From: Vibrio tubiashii ATCC 19109
GTDB lineage: Bacteria; Pseudomonadota; Gammaproteobacteria; Enterobacterales; Vibrionaceae
Direction of reading: 5' to 3'
DNA length: 64,000 nucleotides
Assembly: GCF_000772105.1 (NCBI RefSeq)
Contig: NZ_CP009354.1
Location: 2,046,001 to 2,110,000, forward strand
Position numbers and translations under genes: made by a program. Within the stretch, counting starts at the first letter, position 1. Each line of letters opens with the position of its first letter. Below are positions 8,020 through 16,763 of the stretch, piece by piece. Under the pieces are notes generated by a model, which searched no databases, was not told where the DNA came from, and saw only the letters and a program-made list of their open reading frames with translations.

Positions 8020-8532
8020 ATGAAACGCACTATCGTCGCAATACTGCTAGCCGCAACCTCAACCTTTGCGGCCGCTGCTGACAATGCTTGCCTATCAAAA
8101 AAATACGACGCTTACATCGATGCCTCACTGCACTGGTACGAAGATTTGTCGACACTAACTTCAGAGCAATACCCAGAGCTTGAAGAAGTTAGCAAGTGGT
8201 TCCTAGAAGGACGCAAAAACCATTTCGAACTAAATCGTGCAGCAGTTCACTACTACCTAGAGCAAGACCCAGCAAAAGTTGCGACTAACCAGGCGGTAGA
8301 AGCTTGGCTACAGCTTGAACAGAAAGACATTAAAGTGCTTGCCTCACGCAGCGACGAGCTTGGTCAACTTGCAAAAGTCACTTTTGGTGATCGCCAAGCT
8401 AAGCCGCATGAGAAGAATTACGAACTTCGCTCTGCATTTGCAGATCTTCTCAGCCATCCGACTAAGATCGATGCAGCATTAAAACGCTATAACGCATCGA
8501 TCAAAGAAGTTGAAGCGATTAACTGCAAGTAA
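8020..8532 (+). CDS. Small periplasmic protein of unknown function
   Basis: A 170-residue protein with a signal peptide (MKRTIVAILLAATSTFAAA, cleavage near residue 20) and a mostly helical, charged mature part. There are just two cysteines, one near the mature N-terminus (DNACLSKK) and one at the extreme C-terminus (EAINCK). They could form a disulfide joining the two ends. The ribosome site AAAGGA is well placed. The gene stands alone, with a striking inverted repeat upstream and a terminator downstream, so it is probably a separately regulated unit. I do not recognise a named family and give no function. Confidence 0.7.
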   Translation: MKRTIVAILLAATSTFAAAADNACLSKKYDAYIDASLHWYEDLSTLTSEQYPELEEVSKWFLEGRKNHFELNRAAVHYYLEQDPAKVATNQAVEAWLQLEQKDIKVLASRSDELGQLAKVTFGDRQAKPHEKNYELRSAFADLLSHPTKIDAALKRYNASIKEVEAINCK

Positions 8533-8604
8533 TCACAAGGCTTGTAGGGGCATTAACTTTTCGACCAACTTCTGCCCGGTAAAATCTAAGATTCGATAAT
8601 TAAG

Positions 8605-8630
8605 ACGGGACTTTGTTCCCGTTTTCGTTT
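8605..8630 (+). terminator. Terminator after the small periplasmic protein gene
   Basis: ACGGGA-CTTTGT-TCCCGT stem-loop followed by a T-rich tract (TTTCGTTT), ~70 bp past the stop codon. Confidence 0.75.
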
Positions 8631-8674
8631 AGATTGTCCCGCTGCAATAAAAATGATTAGAGCAATGTAGCTGT

Positions 8675-10321
8675 ATGACATCGGAACATAAAACGGCTGA
8701 CGTGAGTTTCGAGAGTTTACTCCGAATCTTCACCGTCCCAGAAGGACCAGACTCAACGCTAACCAAGATCGAAGAGAAGTTGTCGCGCAACTTGAATAAG
8801 TTTTTGCGCGAGCACATCGTGGCAGAAGAAAAACCGCTGCGCGATATCGAAAAAGACTTCTCACATGCGTCGATTCCAGAGCAACCTGAATTCGTATCAG
8901 ATCATACGCAGCATCTGCTTGATACATTAGTCTCCCATTCCGTTCATACCTCTGCGCCAAGCTTTATTGGTCATATGACTTCGGCACTGCCTTACTTCTT
9001 AATGCCGTTGTCGAAAATCATGATCGCGCTAAACCAAAACTTGGTAAAAATAGAGACCTCAAAAGCTTTCACACCTCTTGAACGTCAAGTTTTAGGCATG
9101 CTTCATCGCTTAATCTACGGCGAAAGCGACGCCTTTTACAGCCAATGGATGCACAGTGCTAACCACTCGTTAGGCGCATTCTGCTCCGGCGGAACCATCG
9201 CCAACATCACCGCGCTTTGGGTTGCTCGAAATAATGCACTAAAAGCCACCGGCGAGTTCAAAGGTGTAGAAAAAGAAGGCTTGTTCAAGGCGATGAAACA
9301 TTACGGCTATGAAGGATTAGCCGTATTGGTTTCAGAGCGTGGTCACTATTCGCTAAAGAAAGCGGCCGATGTGCTAGGCATTGGTCAAGAAGGCTTAGTG
9401 GCAGTCAAAACAGACAATAACAACCGAATTTGCCCGCAATCTTTACAACAGCGTATCACTGAGCTTAAAGCACAAAACATCAAACCATTTGCTGTGATTG
9501 GTGTAGCGGGAACGACGGAAACAGGCAGCATCGACCCACTTAAAGAAATCGCTCAGATTTGCCAAAAGGAAGATTGTCACTTCCACGTTGATGCGGCATG
9601 GGGTGGTGCGACTTTAATGTCAAACAACTATCGCCACCTACTCGATGGTGTTGAGCTGGCAGACTCTGTCACTATCGATGCGCACAAACAGCTCTACATC
9701 CCAATGGGCGCAGGCATGGTGCTGTTCAAACAACCTGACGCGATGAAGTCGATTGAGCATCATGCTCAATATATTCTGCGTAAAGGCTCAAAAGATCTAG
9801 GGAGCCATACTCTTGAAGGATCTCGTTCAGGAATGGCTATGCTGGTGTACGCGGCAATGCATATCATTAGTCGCCCGGGCTACGAACTACTCATCGATCA
9901 AAGTATCGAGAAGGCGAAGTTCTTCGCTAACCACGTTGAGCAACAACCTGATTTTGAACTGGTTTCCGAACCAGAGCTTTGCCTACTGACTTATCGTTAT
10001 CTACCTAAAAATATTCGTATCGCACTCGAACGCTCAACAGGCAAGCAGACGCAAGAACTCAACGAATTGCTTAACGAGCTAACTAAGTTTATCCAGAAGC
10101 GCCAGCGCGAAACGGGCAAATCTTTTGTCTCGCGTACCCGCTTAAATCCGGAAAAGTGGGATCGTTTGAATACGATTGTCTTCCGCGTGGTGTTGGCTAA
10201 CCCATTGACTGGCTGCGATATTCTAAGTGCCGTGCTTGAAGAGCAAAGAGAAATTGCTAAGCAAGCCCCCAAGCTAATGGCAAGAATTGAGAACTTAGCA
10301 GAGCGTATCCTTGCTGCTTAA
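8675..10321 (+). CDS. panP: PLP-dependent aspartate 1-decarboxylase (PanP type)
   Basis: A 548-residue group II PLP decarboxylase. It contains the substrate-domain motif APSFIGHM, the FCSGGTIANITAL stretch, HVDAAWGGA for cofactor contact and the catalytic lysine Lys338 in the motif DAHKQLYIP. Relatives are often labelled glutamate decarboxylase, but this long Vibrio/Shewanella-type subfamily is the putative aspartate decarboxylase PanP, which makes beta-alanine for pantothenate and CoA where the pyruvoyl enzyme PanD is absent. The ribosome site before the ATG is weak. The gene is separated by terminators from its left neighbour and followed by hexR on the same strand after ~290 bp. Substrate assignment is from family knowledge; glutamate activity cannot be excluded from sequence. 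Confidence 0.85.
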   Translation: MTSEHKTADVSFESLLRIFTVPEGPDSTLTKIEEKLSRNLNKFLREHIVAEEKPLRDIEKDFSHASIPEQPEFVSDHTQHLLDTLVSHSVHTSAPSFIGHMTSALPYFLMPLSKIMIALNQNLVKIETSKAFTPLERQVLGMLHRLIYGESDAFYSQWMHSANHSLGAFCSGGTIANITALWVARNNALKATGEFKGVEKEGLFKAMKHYGYEGLAVLVSERGHYSLKKAADVLGIGQEGLVAVKTDNNNRICPQSLQQRITELKAQNIKPFAVIGVAGTTETGSIDPLKEIAQICQKEDCHFHVDAAWGGATLMSNNYRHLLDGVELADSVTIDAHKQLYIPMGAGMVLFKQPDAMKSIEHHAQYILRKGSKDLGSHTLEGSRSGMAMLVYAAMHIISRPGYELLIDQSIEKAKFFANHVEQQPDFELVSEPELCLLTYRYLPKNIRIALERSTGKQTQELNELLNELTKFIQKRQRETGKSFVSRTRLNPEKWDRLNTIVFRVVLANPLTGCDILSAVLEEQREIAKQAPKLMARIENLAERILAA

Positions 10322-10572
10322 TCTGAAACTGAAATTTTATTTCTAGAAAAGTGTAATTTCTCTATCAAGACAAGGCTCAAAGATGAAATTTCGCGCCACG
10401 GAATTCGTAATTCTGTAGTTTAGACAAAATTTTGTTTGAGGCTTGTCATATAATAGCCAATTGCCTTGTAGAAAAGTTGCCGTAAACCTTTTGCTTAGGT
10501 TTATACTGGTTCCATGGCGCTGGATTGCACTTACCTTTTTGGGTAACACTTTGTTCCCCATCACTAATATTC

Positions 10573-10603
10573 GGGTATATCCAGTGAGTTGTTCTCTATA
10601 CCC
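10573..10603 (+). other. Hairpin in the hexR 5' leader
   Basis: A perfect 7-bp stem, GGGTATA pairing with TATACCC around a 17-nt loop, ends 11 nt before the hexR ATG. As RNA it would place the start codon next to a stable stem; as DNA it could be an operator. A TATAAT box at 10449-10454 suggests an mRNA leader of roughly 150 nt. Confidence 0.45.
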
Positions 10604-10614
10604 TCGTGAACACT

Positions 10615-11469
10615 ATGAACACATTAGAAAAAATTCAAAAAAACCTAGAAAACTTTAGCAAGTCTGAGCGTAAAGTTGCCGAAGTCATCATGGCATCGCC
10701 ACAAACTGCTATCCATTCTAGTATTGCTACACTGGCAAAAATGGCTGATGTAAGTGAGCCAACTGTTAACCGCTTCTGTCGTCGTTTGGATACCAAAGGT
10801 TTTCCAGACTTTAAACTTCATCTTGCTCAAAGCTTGGCTAACGGTACTCCTTACGTTAACCGAAATGTTGAAGAAGATGATGGCCCTGATGCGTACACGC
10901 ATAAGATTTTCGAATCTACGATGGCATGTTTGGATGTCGCTAAGAACAGCCTAGATCCAATGCAGGTTAATCGTGCCGTCGATTTGCTCACTCAAGCTAA
11001 GCGCATCTCATTTTTTGGTTTAGGTGCTTCATCTGCTGTCGCGAAAGATGCGCAAAACAAGTTCATTCGCTTTAACATCCCAATTACTTGCTTTGAAGAC
11101 ATCGTCATGCAGCGTATGAGCTGTATTAACTGTACTGACAACGATGTGATTGTACTGATTTCTCACACTGGTCGAACTAAGAGCCAAGTCGAGATTGCCA
11201 ATCTAGCACGTGAGAACGGTGCAACAGTTATCGCGATCACCGCTAAAGATTCACCGCTAGATAAAGCGAGCTCGTTGTCTATCTCACTCGACGTGCCAGA
11301 AGATACTGACGTTTATATGCCGATGGCGAGCCGTGTTGTTCAAATGACGGTGATTGACGTTCTAGCAACAGGTTTCACTCTACGCCGAGGGACAGGATTT
11401 AGAGAGAACCTGAAGCGTGTTAAAGACGTCTTGAAAGATTCTCGTTACGACAAGCTTTCCCAATTCTAA
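10615..11469 (+). CDS. hexR: HexR, central carbon metabolism regulator
   Basis: A 284-residue RpiR-family regulator. It has an N-terminal helix-turn-helix (residues ~1-75) with the HexR-specific stretch SEPTVNRFCRRLDT, a FKLHLAQSLANGTPYVNRNV linker and a C-terminal SIS sugar-phosphate domain (~110-270) with ISHTGRTKSQVEIA. HexR senses 2-keto-3-deoxy-6-phosphogluconate and controls Entner-Doudoroff, glycolytic and gluconeogenic genes. An upstream in-frame GTG at 10606 is possible, but the ATG giving MNTLEKIQ matches the E. coli protein N-terminus. In many gammaproteobacteria hexR is next to zwf or edd-eda; here it sits between panP and an alcohol dehydrogenase. A terminator follows directly. 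Confidence 0.93.
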   Translation: MNTLEKIQKNLENFSKSERKVAEVIMASPQTAIHSSIATLAKMADVSEPTVNRFCRRLDTKGFPDFKLHLAQSLANGTPYVNRNVEEDDGPDAYTHKIFESTMACLDVAKNSLDPMQVNRAVDLLTQAKRISFFGLGASSAVAKDAQNKFIRFNIPITCFEDIVMQRMSCINCTDNDVIVLISHTGRTKSQVEIANLARENGATVIAITAKDSPLDKASSLSISLDVPEDTDVYMPMASRVVQMTVIDVLATGFTLRRGTGFRENLKRVKDVLKDSRYDKLSQF

Positions 11470-11473
11470 TAAA

Positions 11474-11498
11474 ACGGAGCACTTAGTGCTCCGTTTTT
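11474..11498. terminator. Bidirectional terminator between hexR and the alcohol dehydrogenase
   Basis: ACGGAGCAC-TTA-GTGCTCCGT with A4 and T5 flanks. It serves both the rightward hexR transcript and the leftward dehydrogenase transcript. Confidence 0.9.
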
Positions 11499-11526
11499 AC
11501 TTCTTCAACTTGTGAATCAAGCATGC

Positions 11527-12777
11527 TCAACTGTCTTGATAACTGCCCTGATCTTTTTTGTCACCCAGTGAAACCACTCTCGCATTTGATTCTGCCTTAC
11601 GACTTTCAGCGGTATTGCAGCTATCTTGACACTGACAAACTTGGCGTAAGATATAGGTTAAGCGTTCTTTGGTCAGTGGCAGTGGATTGCCTTTTATGGC
11701 AACTGATTTAAGCGCGTCATCAGCAACTTCTTCAAAAGAAGTCGTACATATGCCGAAACTATCAAGTTTGGGCAATGCCAGTTTCTCTAACATCATATTG
11801 ACCCACAAGATAGCATCATCACGACAAGCGTTAACCCTTCCAGTTAAGATTTGCGCTACTTTTGAATATCGATGTAGCACGTCCCCTCTTCCTGCCCGTT
11901 TTGCTGCTTTGATGTTTTCAGTCATCACAAATGGAGCGAGTCGGCCTGTAATCACACTATGCGGAGCATCAAGCTTACCACCCAAAGCTGAGGCTAGCCC
12001 GTGGGCAGCTCCAAGTTTAGCGTTCGTAATAGCCATGCCACCAAGCATGGCGGCAAAAGAAATATCAGCTCTCGCCTTATAGTCATCTTGTAAACAAGCG
12101 GGAAGTATCGACTGACTTAGCCTGCGTAATCCCTCTTCACAAATCATGTCGGTTAACGGGTTGGGATCGCCGCACACATACGCTTCCATTAAATGGGTGA
12201 ACGCATCCATAGCTCCGCGTCCAGACGTTAACTTATCGGTTCCATAAGTTAATGTGGGATCAATGATCGCCACATCGGCAAGCATATCAGGACTGCGCAG
12301 ACTGACTTTGACTTGGTCTTGTCCCGAACGCAGCACAGCATTGCGAGTAACTTCAGAACCCGTGCTTGCAGTGGTTGGAATAGCAATAAATGGAATTGGC
12401 TTAGACTTAAGCGGTACGTTGCGCCCCACTACTTCAACATAATCATAGACATCGCCTTGGTTAGGGATAACTGCAGCCAACGCTTTGCCCATATCGAGAA
12501 CACTTCCTCCGCCCATCGCGATAACCATGTCAGGTTTAAATTTTCGCCCCACCAAAGCAGTCTCTTCGATCATGGTAATGTTAGGCTCACCACTTATCGC
12601 GACGTGTTGATAGCGCATATTTTGCTGTTTAATGTAATGGACGATTGGGGAAGCGCGGTCGGTATTTTTGCCAGTAACAAGAAGGACACTGTAACCATAC
12701 TGGTTGATAACGGATAACGAGGATTGTAAAGCACCTTCACCGAAAATAATTCGAGTCGAGGTCATAAACTGGAACAT
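11527..12777 (-). CDS. Iron-containing (group III) alcohol dehydrogenase
   Basis: A 416-residue Fe-type ADH. The NAD-binding motif GGGSVLDMGKA (~residue 97) and IPTTASTGSE are clear. The iron ligands fit the Asp and His residues in MDAFTHLMEAYV, AHGLASALGG and the following DAPHSVITG. Such enzymes reduce aldehydes or oxidise primary alcohols and diols with NAD(P); the substrate cannot be told. ATG 12777 is chosen because the AGGGAG ribosome site lies ten bases before it; upstream GTG (12786) and TTG codons lie too close to that site. The C-terminus has an unusual Cys-rich tail (RQVCQCQDSCNTAE) beyond the core fold. It is a monocistronic unit convergent with hexR. Confidence 0.88.
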   Translation of the reverse strand: MFQFMTSTRIIFGEGALQSSLSVINQYGYSVLLVTGKNTDRASPIVHYIKQQNMRYQHVAISGEPNITMIEETALVGRKFKPDMVIAMGGGSVLDMGKALAAVIPNQGDVYDYVEVVGRNVPLKSKPIPFIAIPTTASTGSEVTRNAVLRSGQDQVKVSLRSPDMLADVAIIDPTLTYGTDKLTSGRGAMDAFTHLMEAYVCGDPNPLTDMICEEGLRRLSQSILPACLQDDYKARADISFAAMLGGMAITNAKLGAAHGLASALGGKLDAPHSVITGRLAPFVMTENIKAAKRAGRGDVLHRYSKVAQILTGRVNACRDDAILWVNMMLEKLALPKLDSFGICTTSFEEVADDALKSVAIKGNPLPLTKERLTYILRQVCQCQDSCNTAESRKAESNARVVSLGDKKDQGSYQDS

Positions 12778-12947
12778 ACTCAACACACTCCCTGTGACAA
12801 CCGAATATTAAGCTTGCACGGAATCAAACGAAATAAACATGACATAGTGCAACTTGTCGGCAAAAGCCTTTATTTTTGTAGGGCTTTCTCGACTTGCAGC
12901 ACAAACTGATAGCATTATTGACAGTGTGAAAGGATACTTTTTGTTCA

Positions 12948-12973
12948 ATAGGAATTACCTATCAGAACAAGAG
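12948..12973. promoter_or_regulatory. Candidate OxyR half-operator upstream of grxA
   Basis: ATAG-N7-CTAT with exact OxyR spacing, continued by N7 and AGAG (three of four match), 70-95 bp upstream of grxA. The fourth quarter-site is poor. grxA is an OxyR target in E. coli; the site here is inference. Confidence 0.4.
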
Positions 12974-13044
12974 GCAAATCACCCTTTATTTCCGCCAATG
13001 ATTCGGGCATAGTTGCACTTAACAAAATACAGGAGAAAGAGAAT

Positions 13045-13311
13045 ATGTTCGTAGTTATCTTTGGTCGCCCAGCTTGTCCTTACTGTGTTCGTGCAAAAGA
13101 GCACGCTGAAACACTAAAAGCTAAACGCGATGATTTCAACTACCGCTACGTAGACATTCACGCAGAAGGAATTTCTAAAGCGGACCTAGAGAAAACTGTA
13201 GGTAAGCCTGTAGAAACTGTTCCTCAGATTTTCATCGATCAAGACCACATCGGTGGTTGTGATGACTTCGAAGCTTACGCAAAAGAGCATCTAGGTCTAT
13301 TTGACGCGTAA
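13045..13311 (+). CDS. grxA: Glutaredoxin 1
   Basis: An 88-residue glutaredoxin with a CPYC active site (Cys11 and Cys14) and the glutathione-binding TVPQIFID and GGCDDFEAY motifs. The length and the MFVVIFGRPACPYC opening match GrxA rather than GrxB or GrxC. It reduces protein disulfides and glutathione mixed disulfides, including ribonucleotide reductase. An AGGAGAAAGAG ribosome site precedes the ATG, suggesting strong translation. It is followed by its own terminator and by a ybjL-type gene, a neighbour also found near grxA in E. coli. A possible OxyR operator lies upstream. Confidence 0.95.
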   Translation: MFVVIFGRPACPYCVRAKEHAETLKAKRDDFNYRYVDIHAEGISKADLEKTVGKPVETVPQIFIDQDHIGGCDDFEAYAKEHLGLFDA

Positions 13312-13329
13312 TCGCCCAAATTCTATAAG

Positions 13330-13356
13330 AGCCGCTTATCAATAGGCGGCTTTTTT
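13330..13356 (+). terminator. Terminator after grxA
   Basis: AGCCGCTTA-TCAA-TAGGCGGCT (one wobble pair) followed by T6. Confidence 0.88.
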
Positions 13357-13500
13357 GTGTCTGAATTTAAACCAATTTACTCATTTCATTGCCTAAGTCA
13401 GCTAATAGTAAATTATAAAAATTTTCACTTATCTTTTTGCAATATTCAGATACAATTCGCACACTTAACCTATTCCCCGGCACCAAGACAAGAATTGCCC

Positions 13501-15183
13501 GTGAACATTGACGTCGTACACTTGCTCGAACAAAACCCTATTCTTCTCATCTTCGTTGTATTAGCGATCGGCCTAGGCATCGGCAAAATTCGCTTTGGCA
13601 ACTTGCAGTTAGGTAACTCCATCGGCGTGTTAATCACCTCGCTCGTGATGGGCCACCTGGGTTTTAGCTTTAATGCTGAAGCTTTGACTATCGGCTTTAT
13701 GCTATTTATCTACTGTGTTGGTATCGAAGCAGGCCCAAACTTCTTCGGTATTTTTTTCCGCGATGGTAAACACTACTTCATCTTAAGCTTAGTCGTGCTC
13801 TCTACTGCCTTGTGTATTACCTACTATGCGAGTCACTATATGGGCCTCGATTTTGGTTTATCAGCCGGTATGATGGCCGGAGCGTTAACCTCAACGCCCG
13901 TACTGGTAGGCGCTCAAGATGCTCTCAATTCAGGACTTGCCACTACGCCACGTAATATGGACTTTAACCAAGTCATCGAAAACTTGTCGGTTGGTTATGC
14001 GATGGCCTATTTGATTGGCCTTATCAGTATGATTATGTTCGCCAAGCTTCTGCCAAAACTACAAAAGCAAAACCTATCAGACTCCGCGCAGCAAATCGCG
14101 CAAGAGCGAGGACTGGGTAGCTCAGGACAACGCAAAGTTTACTTACCTATCATTCGTGCCTACCGAGTCGGTCAGGAGCTGATCGATTGGATTGATGGCA
14201 AAAACTTACGCGAGCTTGGTATTTACCGTCAAACAGGGTGCTATATCGAGCGAATTCGACGCAATGGTATTCTAGCCCACCCAGACGGGGACGCGATTTT
14301 GCAACAAGGAGACGAAATCGCACTAGTTGGCTTCCCGGATAGCCACGCACGTCTGGATCCAAGCTTCCGCAACGGTAAAGAGGTTTTCGACCGTAACCTT
14401 CTTGACCTGCGTATTGTTGAAGAAGAGATCGTCGTAAAGAGCGACTCAATTGCGGGTAAACGTCTGTCAGATCTTAACCTATCTGAATATGGCTGTTTCT
14501 TGAACCGCGTTGTCCGCGCTCAAATCGAAATGCCAATGGATCTGGACATTGTTCTCGCTAAGGGGGACATCCTACAAGTCAGCGGCGAAAAGAGCCGTGT
14601 TCATGGTCTTGCTGAAAAAATTGGTTTCATTTCGATACATAGCCAAATGGCAGATTTGCTGGCGTTTTGTAGCTTCTTCATCCTAGGCATTATGTTTGGT
14701 TTGATCACCATGACATTCGGTCAAGTCTCCTTTGGACTGGGTAATGCGGTAGGCCTTTTACTTTCCGGCATTACACTGGGCTTTTTACGTGCCAACCACC
14801 CGACCTTTGGTTATGTGCCTCAGGGGGCGCTAAACATGGTCAAAGACCTTGGCTTAATGTTCTTTATGGTCGGGATCGGACTGAGTGCAGGTGGCAAAAT
14901 GTTTGAGCACCTCTCTCAGGTGGGCTTACAGGTGATTGGCCTCTCTTTCGTGATCAGTGTGGTGCCCGTTGTTGTCGCCTACTTAGTCGGAGCCTATCTA
15001 CTCAAGATGAACCGTGCACTGCTGTTTGGCGCAATTATTGGCGCACGCACCTGCGCACCAGCCATGGACATTGTTAACGACTACGCTAAGTCTACCATTC
15101 CTGCATTGGGTTATGCGGGTACTTATGCGATAGCCAATATCCTGATGACGCTTGCTGGTACCGTACTCATTATCTTGAGCTAA
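13501..15183 (+). CDS. ybjL: YbjL-type transporter, aspartate:alanine exchanger family
   Basis: A 560-residue inner membrane protein of the AAE family. It has two membrane halves with the duplicated motifs [15 protein letters not shown] and [14 protein letters not shown], the repeats GALTSTPVL and GARTCAPAM, and between them two RCK_C (TrkA-C) cytoplasmic domains (~190-390). The family includes aspartate/alanine antiporters, but the substrate of YbjL proteins is not settled. GTG at 13501 is chosen because the product then starts MNIDVV and has the 561-residue length of E. coli YbjL; the frame is open further upstream, but that sequence overlaps the leader and looks non-coding. It ends at a bidirectional terminator. 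Confidence 0.85.
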   Translation: MNIDVVHLLEQNPILLIFVVLAIGLGIGKIRFGNLQLGNSIGVLITSLVMGHLGFSFNAEALTIGFMLFIYCVGIEAGPNFFGIFFRDGKHYFILSLVVLSTALCITYYASHYMGLDFGLSAGMMAGALTSTPVLVGAQDALNSGLATTPRNMDFNQVIENLSVGYAMAYLIGLISMIMFAKLLPKLQKQNLSDSAQQIAQERGLGSSGQRKVYLPIIRAYRVGQELIDWIDGKNLRELGIYRQTGCYIERIRRNGILAHPDGDAILQQGDEIALVGFPDSHARLDPSFRNGKEVFDRNLLDLRIVEEEIVVKSDSIAGKRLSDLNLSEYGCFLNRVVRAQIEMPMDLDIVLAKGDILQVSGEKSRVHGLAEKIGFISIHSQMADLLAFCSFFILGIMFGLITMTFGQVSFGLGNAVGLLLSGITLGFLRANHPTFGYVPQGALNMVKDLGLMFFMVGIGLSAGGKMFEHLSQVGLQVIGLSFVISVVPVVVAYLVGAYLLKMNRALLFGAIIGARTCAPAMDIVNDYAKSTIPALGYAGTYAIANILMTLAGTVLIILS

Positions 15184-15204
15184 CCTCTGAATCTCAGCGA
15201 ATAA

Positions 15205-15230
15205 AAAAGGCTTCCGATTGGAAGCCTTTT
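15205..15230. terminator. Bidirectional terminator between ybjL and the ABC operon
   Basis: AAAAGGCTTCC-GATT-GGAAGCCTTTT, an 11-bp stem with A and T runs on both sides, placed between convergent genes. Confidence 0.9.
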
Positions 15231-15254
15231 CTGTGTTTGTCATATTGAACTCTG

Positions 15255-15932
15255 TTAGCTCAGCGGTCTGAGATAAGCTAAGAATCGTTTTTCTGCAAAC
15301 TTGAAACAAGCAAGAATGATGAAAGTCAGTGCCATATAGAACAGGCCTGCGGTCAAAAACGACTCAAACGGCGCGTAGTAGCGTGAGTTTACTAGGCGAG
15401 CAGCACCTGTTAGGTCGACAATGGTAACGATACCCGCTACAGCACTACCGTGAAGCATAAAGATCACTTCGTTACTGTACGCTGGAAGTGCACGGCGCAA
15501 TGCGCTTGGCAAAATAATGCGTCGATAAGTTTTAAATGTACTCATACCATAGGCTTTCGCTGCTTCCACTTCACCTTTAGGTAGACCGTTGATTGCACCG
15601 CGAATAATCTCAGCAGTATAAGCAGAAGTGTTAAGCACGAATGCTACTAGCGCACAGAACCAAGCGTTTTCCCAAAGAGTATCCTTCACTGGGAAGAACT
15701 GATCCATACCGTAATAAATCAGATATAACTGCACGAGCAACGGCGTACCACGGAAAAAGTAGATAAATGCCCAGCTCGGTCCGTTAAACAAATAGTTATG
15801 ACTATTGCGCGCCACACCGAGTGGGATAGCGACAACTAATCCAATAATAAGCGCTAGCCCAACTAGCCATGTGGTGGTCCACAAGCCATCTAGATAAATC
15901 GGGAAGCTTTCTAAAATCAGTGAAAAGTCCAT
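15255..15932 (-). CDS. Basic amino acid ABC transporter permease (HisM/ArtM type)
   Basis: A 225-residue permease with about five membrane helices and the cytoplasmic EAA loop EVEAAKAYGMSTFKTYRRIILP that contacts the ATPase. The FIYFFRGTPLLVQL and AYSNEVIFMLH motifs are typical of HisM, the half of the histidine/lysine/arginine/ornithine importer paired with HisQ. It is the last gene of a four-gene leftward operon in the order ATPase, binding protein, permease, permease, which is the order of E. coli artPIQM rather than hisJQMP. Three bases separate it from the partner permease. The importer function is clear; arginine versus the other basic amino acids is not resolved by sequence reading. 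Confidence 0.85.
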   Translation of the reverse strand: MDFSLILESFPIYLDGLWTTTWLVGLALIIGLVVAIPLGVARNSHNYLFNGPSWAFIYFFRGTPLLVQLYLIYYGMDQFFPVKDTLWENAWFCALVAFVLNTSAYTAEIIRGAINGLPKGEVEAAKAYGMSTFKTYRRIILPSALRRALPAYSNEVIFMLHGSAVAGIVTIVDLTGAARLVNSRYYAPFESFLTAGLFYMALTFIILACFKFAEKRFLAYLRPLS

Positions 15933-15935
15933 TCT

Positions 15936-16676
15936 TTACCTCGCATGAATACTGAATTTGCGCTCTACCATTTTCAGGAACCCTGTCGAGACACTGGTAA
16001 AGAATAAGAAAATAATTGCTACTGCCATGTAGAAGGTAAATGGCATCTTGGTCGAGCCAGCGGCAAGCGAGCTCATACGCACCATATCTTCAAGGCCAAT
16101 AATTGAAACAAGCGCTGTTGTTTTGAGCAGAACTAGCCAGTTGTTACCAAAGCCTGGCAACGCGTGACGGATCATCTGCGGTAGCAGGATGCGACGAAAC
16201 GCAAGCACTGGGCTCATGCCGTAGGCTTTAGCGGCTTCCAATTCACCTTTATCGACGGCCATTATTGCACCACGGAAGGTCTCCGCCATGTATGCACCAA
16301 AGATAAAACCAATGGTAAGCACACCTGCGACAAATGGGCTGACGTCAATGTAGTCAGGTAAATATGAGGTCCATTCATGGTTTGGATCGCTCGAAGCAAA
16401 CCATTCATTTAATGCTTCGTTGATGGAGTACAAACTGTTGTTAAGAAGAATTTGTCCACCAAAGAAAATCAACATCATGAGGACTAAGTCGGGGATACCA
16501 CGAATCACTGTGGTATAAAGCGTCGCGATTGCTCTAGCCCAGCGATATGGGGCCATTTTAGCTAATGCACCTAGCATGCCTAAAATCATCGCTAACAATA
16601 GCGATAACAGCGCGACTTCGATGGTCACTACGGCCCCTTTTAATATCGAGGCTTCATATCCTTGTAGATCCAGCAT
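15936..16676 (-). CDS. Basic amino acid ABC transporter permease (HisQ/ArtQ type)
   Basis: A 246-residue partner permease with five or so membrane helices and the EAA loop ELEAAKAYGMSPVLAFRRILLP. The VIRGIPDLVLMMLIFFGGQ stretch is characteristic of HisQ/ArtQ. It heterodimerises with the downstream permease to form the membrane channel of the importer. The loop has an insertion of about 25 residues (near residues 85-110, ASSDPNHEWTSYLPDY region) relative to the shorter enteric HisQ, a feature of the Pseudomonas/Vibrio arginine-ornithine type. The ATG follows a 90-bp gap from the binding-protein gene that contains no clear terminator, so read-through within the operon is likely. Confidence 0.85.
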   Translation of the reverse strand: MLDLQGYEASILKGAVVTIEVALLSLLLAMILGMLGALAKMAPYRWARAIATLYTTVIRGIPDLVLMMLIFFGGQILLNNSLYSINEALNEWFASSDPNHEWTSYLPDYIDVSPFVAGVLTIGFIFGAYMAETFRGAIMAVDKGELEAAKAYGMSPVLAFRRILLPQMIRHALPGFGNNWLVLLKTTALVSIIGLEDMVRMSSLAAGSTKMPFTFYMAVAIIFLFFTSVSTGFLKMVERKFSIHAR

Positions 16677-16763
16677 AGGTAAGTTCCTGATCCCTAAACT
16701 TTATAAAATTCGACCGTTGGCTACTACTCCTAGGAACAAGAACCAACGGTCGCTTAGCAACGA

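Noticed and set aside
8675..10321. Naming the PLP enzyme glutamate decarboxylase
   Set aside because: Its length and motifs fit the PanP-type aspartate decarboxylase group rather than GadA/GadB, so the automatic label was not used.
10322..10605. HexR autoregulatory site upstream of hexR
   Set aside because: TGTAATTT (10344) and TGTAGTTT (10414) are only half-matches to the HexR palindrome; neither has a complementary second arm.
11669..12082. Rightward open frame of 137 codons inside the alcohol dehydrogenase gene
   Set aside because: Antisense to a well-conserved enzyme, with no motif or ribosome site.
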